From assembly GCA_030849945.1 (NCBI GenBank), contig JAVDKK010000001.1:1178001-1242000 (forward strand): a stretch of 64,000 nt of DNA, given 5' to 3'. Below, in pieces: positions 62,422-64,000 of this stretch. Origin of the DNA: Schauerella fraxinea. Its GTDB lineage: Bacteria > Pseudomonadota > Gammaproteobacteria > Burkholderiales > Burkholderiaceae_B. The notes beneath the pieces were generated by a model. The model ran no database searches and was not told the origin of the DNA. It saw only the letters and a program-made list of their open reading frames with translations. Within the stretch, counting starts at the first letter, position 1. Each line of letters opens with the position of its first letter. The position numbers and the translations under genes are program-made.

Positions 62422-63831
62422 TCAGAGCACCTTGCCCGGATTCATCAGTTGATTCGGATCAAGGGCGCGCTTGATCATCAGCATCAGGTCCATCTCGACC
62501 GGCGACTTATAGCGGCGCAACGCGTCGCGCCGGAGTTGCCCCACGCCATGTTCCGCACTGATGGTGCCGCCGCGCTGCACGACGATGTCGTGCACGCAGC
62601 GATTCAACGCCGTGGCGAGCTGGGCGAAATCGTCGTCCGGGATATCCAGTGGCAGCAGCGCGTTGTAGTGCAGGTTGCCGTCGCCCACGTGGCCGAAGTT
62701 GATCAGCCTGACCTGGGGGAAGCGCGCTGCGATCGCGGCATCCGCCTCGTCGATGAATGCTGCCAGGCGCGAGATCGGCAGGGCGATGTCGTGCTTGATC
62801 GTTTTGCCCCCGCGTACCTGAGCCTGTGAAATGCCCTCGCGCGCCCGCCACATCATGGCCGCGCAGGTTGCATCGTCGGCCACACGTGCATCGATGATCG
62901 TGCCCGCCTGTGTCGCCTGCGCGAGCGCCTGCCGCAGTCTGCCGGCGAGGTCGTCGTCCTGCGTGTCGGCGAGTTCGATCAACGCGTAGTAGGCGTGCGT
63001 GCCGCGCAAGAGCGCCGATGCATCGTCGCGCTGCGTCGCCTCGAGAGTCAGGCACGCCGCCGACATCATTTCGAAAGCCGTCACGCTCTGGCCGAACGTG
63101 GCTTGCAGATGCGTCAGCAGCGCCACGATGTGCGCCGGCGTGTGTGCGCCCACCCAGGCCACGGCGCGTGCCGGTGCAAGCGGGGAGAGTTTGAGCACCG
63201 CGCCGGTGATGACGCCCAGCGTGCCTTCCGAACCGATGAACAGGCTCTTCAGGTCGTAGCCCGCGTTGTCTTTGCGCAAGCCGCGCAATCCATCCCACAC
63301 GCGCCCGTCCGGCAGCACGACCTCCAGGCCGAGCGTGAGTTCACGCGCATTGCCGTATCGCAGTACCGAGGTGCCGCCCGCGTTGGTGGCCAGGTTGCCG
63401 CCGATCGTGCATTGGCCTTCCGCACCCAGGCTCAGCGGAAAGTGGCGCTGGGCCTCGTGCGCCACACGCTGCACATCGGCCAGCAGCACACCCGCGTCCA
63501 CGGTGAGCGTGTTGTTGATCGGATCGACCTCGCGGATCCGGGTCATGCGCGACAGGCTCAACACCACCTGCGCGCCGCTGTCGTCGGGCGTGGCGCCGCC
63601 ACTCATGCCGGTATTGCCGCCTTGCGGCACCACCGGCGTACCGGTCTGATGACACAAGCGCATGACCGCAGCCACTTCAGTGGTCGTGCGCGGCCGCACC
63701 ACTACGGGTGTGCGACCTTCGTACCGGCCCAGCCAATCGCGCAGATAGGGTGACTGATCCGCAGTATCGCGAATCACACCGGCTTCACCCACGAGATGCG
63801 AGAGGCCGCCGATCAGGTCGCGGGCGTGCAT
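62422..63831 (-). CDS. FAD-linked oxidase, GlcD/D-lactate dehydrogenase type
   Basis: A 469-residue flavoenzyme of the vanillyl-alcohol-oxidase fold. The FAD-binding half has VPQGGNTGMSGGATPDD, GAEGQCTIGGNLATNAGG and LRKDNAGYDLKSLFIGSEG; the C-terminal cap has NFGHVGDGNLHYNAL and AEHGVGQLRRD. It oxidises a 2-hydroxyacid such as D-lactate, glycolate or D-2-hydroxyglutarate. The start at 63831 shares one base with the stop of the upstream racemase-family gene (TAATG). It follows garD in convergent orientation. Confidence 0.9.
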   Translation of the reverse strand: MHARDLIGGLSHLVGEAGVIRDTADQSPYLRDWLGRYEGRTPVVVRPRTTTEVAAVMRLCHQTGTPVVPQGGNTGMSGGATPDDSGAQVVLSLSRMTRIREVDPINNTLTVDAGVLLADVQRVAHEAQRHFPLSLGAEGQCTIGGNLATNAGGTSVLRYGNARELTLGLEVVLPDGRVWDGLRGLRKDNAGYDLKSLFIGSEGTLGVITGAVLKLSPLAPARAVAWVGAHTPAHIVALLTHLQATFGQSVTAFEMMSAACLTLEATQRDDASALLRGTHAYYALIELADTQDDDLAGRLRQALAQATQAGTIIDARVADDATCAAMMWRAREGISQAQVRGGKTIKHDIALPISRLAAFIDEADAAIAARFPQVRLINFGHVGDGNLHYNALLPLDIPDDDFAQLATALNRCVHDIVVQRGGTISAEHGVGQLRRDALRRYKSPVEMDLMLMIKRALDPNQLMNPGKVL

Positions 63832-64000
63832 TACGCGCGGTGCCAGCCGAGCAGCACGCGGGCCGCAGCCATGCCCGTGGCGGCCTGGGTCGGCTCGACC
63901 ACCGGGATGCCCAGTTCTTCTTGCAGCCAGTCGCGATAGGCGGCCATGCCGGCGCAACCGAGCACCACCACATCAGATTGATGATCGTCGCGCAGACGGC
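63831..64000 (-). CDS. C-terminal part of an aspartate/glutamate (hydantoin) racemase-family protein
   Basis: The minus-strand frame enters from the window edge and reads DVVVLGCAGMAAYRDWLQ, then ELGIPVVEPTQAATGMA, ending GWHRA and TAA. GCAGMA holds the second catalytic cysteine of the Asp/Glu/hydantoin racemase fold, and VEPTQAA is its usual follow-on. Only 55 residues are visible. It is coupled to the FAD oxidase by TAATG, so both belong to one operon. Confidence 0.78.
   Translation of the reverse strand, partial: RLRDDHQSDVVVLGCAGMAAYRDWLQEELGIPVVEPTQAATGMAAARVLLGWHRA

Overview
The window is GC-rich, densely coded chromosomal DNA from a Gram-negative bacterium. It is most likely a betaproteobacterium of the order Burkholderiales, close to the Bordetella/Achromobacter type of Alcaligenaceae. 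This is inferred from gene content: three Bug-type tripartite tricarboxylate transporter (TTT) receptors, a TctBA pair, beta-ketoadipate genes under an IclR regulator, a FecIRA iron-signalling set and many FAD or CoA-linked catabolic enzymes. No rRNA, tRNA, prophage, insertion sequence or CRISPR array was seen.

Layout. 1-5.7 kb: the tail of a small membrane protein, an alpha/beta hydrolase, a Bug receptor, and a short MgtE magnesium transporter with an exported protein. Upstream of those two genes lies a 30-codon frame that looks like the MgtL magnesium leader peptide. 5.7-14.3 kb: MarR plus a Bcr/CflA-type efflux pump, a class IV aminotransferase, a DUF1090 protein, a PhoD-like phosphatase and a penicillin-acylase-family lipoprotein. 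14.4-18.1 kb: an operon for a thiamine-diphosphate enzyme, a TSUP anion exporter and an NMT1-like binding protein. 18.2-20.1 kb: mobA, an FxLYD protein, and a toxin-antitoxin pair whose toxin is frameshifted. 20.1-28.4 kb: a lower beta-ketoadipate operon (pcaI, pcaJ, catC, yciI-like, pcaD, cyclase) with a divergent IclR regulator, then an SDR, a short-chain fatty acid permease and a 3-hydroxyacyl-CoA dehydrogenase. 28.7-36.1 kb: housekeeping genes ppc, queC, a stress protein, an acetyltransferase and ilvD. 36.1-41.9 kb: fecI-fecR-TonB receptor, a deoxyribonucleotidase and a second, orphan FecR. 42.0-52.3 kb: pssA, then a probable N-methylhydantoin to sarcosine pathway (N-carbamoylsarcosine amidase type hydrolase, HyuA, HyuB, LysR, Bug receptor, three-component flavin oxidase). 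53.6-62.4 kb: a complete galactarate route (TctB, TctA, GntR, TctC, alpha-ketoglutaric semialdehyde dehydrogenase, KdgD, GarD). 62.4-64.0 kb: a GlcD-type FAD oxidase and the end of an Asp/Glu racemase-family gene.

How it works together. Most of the accessory DNA takes up organic acids or amides and funnels them to central metabolism. Aldarate goes to 2-oxoglutarate, muconolactone to succinyl-CoA and acetyl-CoA, and N-methylhydantoin probably to sarcosine. Each module has its own local regulator. The aldarate genes share an operator of the FadR type, TNGTNNNACNA, in three intergenic positions. Several intergenic spacers carry degenerate tandem repeats, each with a different period (8, 17, 20, 21 and 24 bp).
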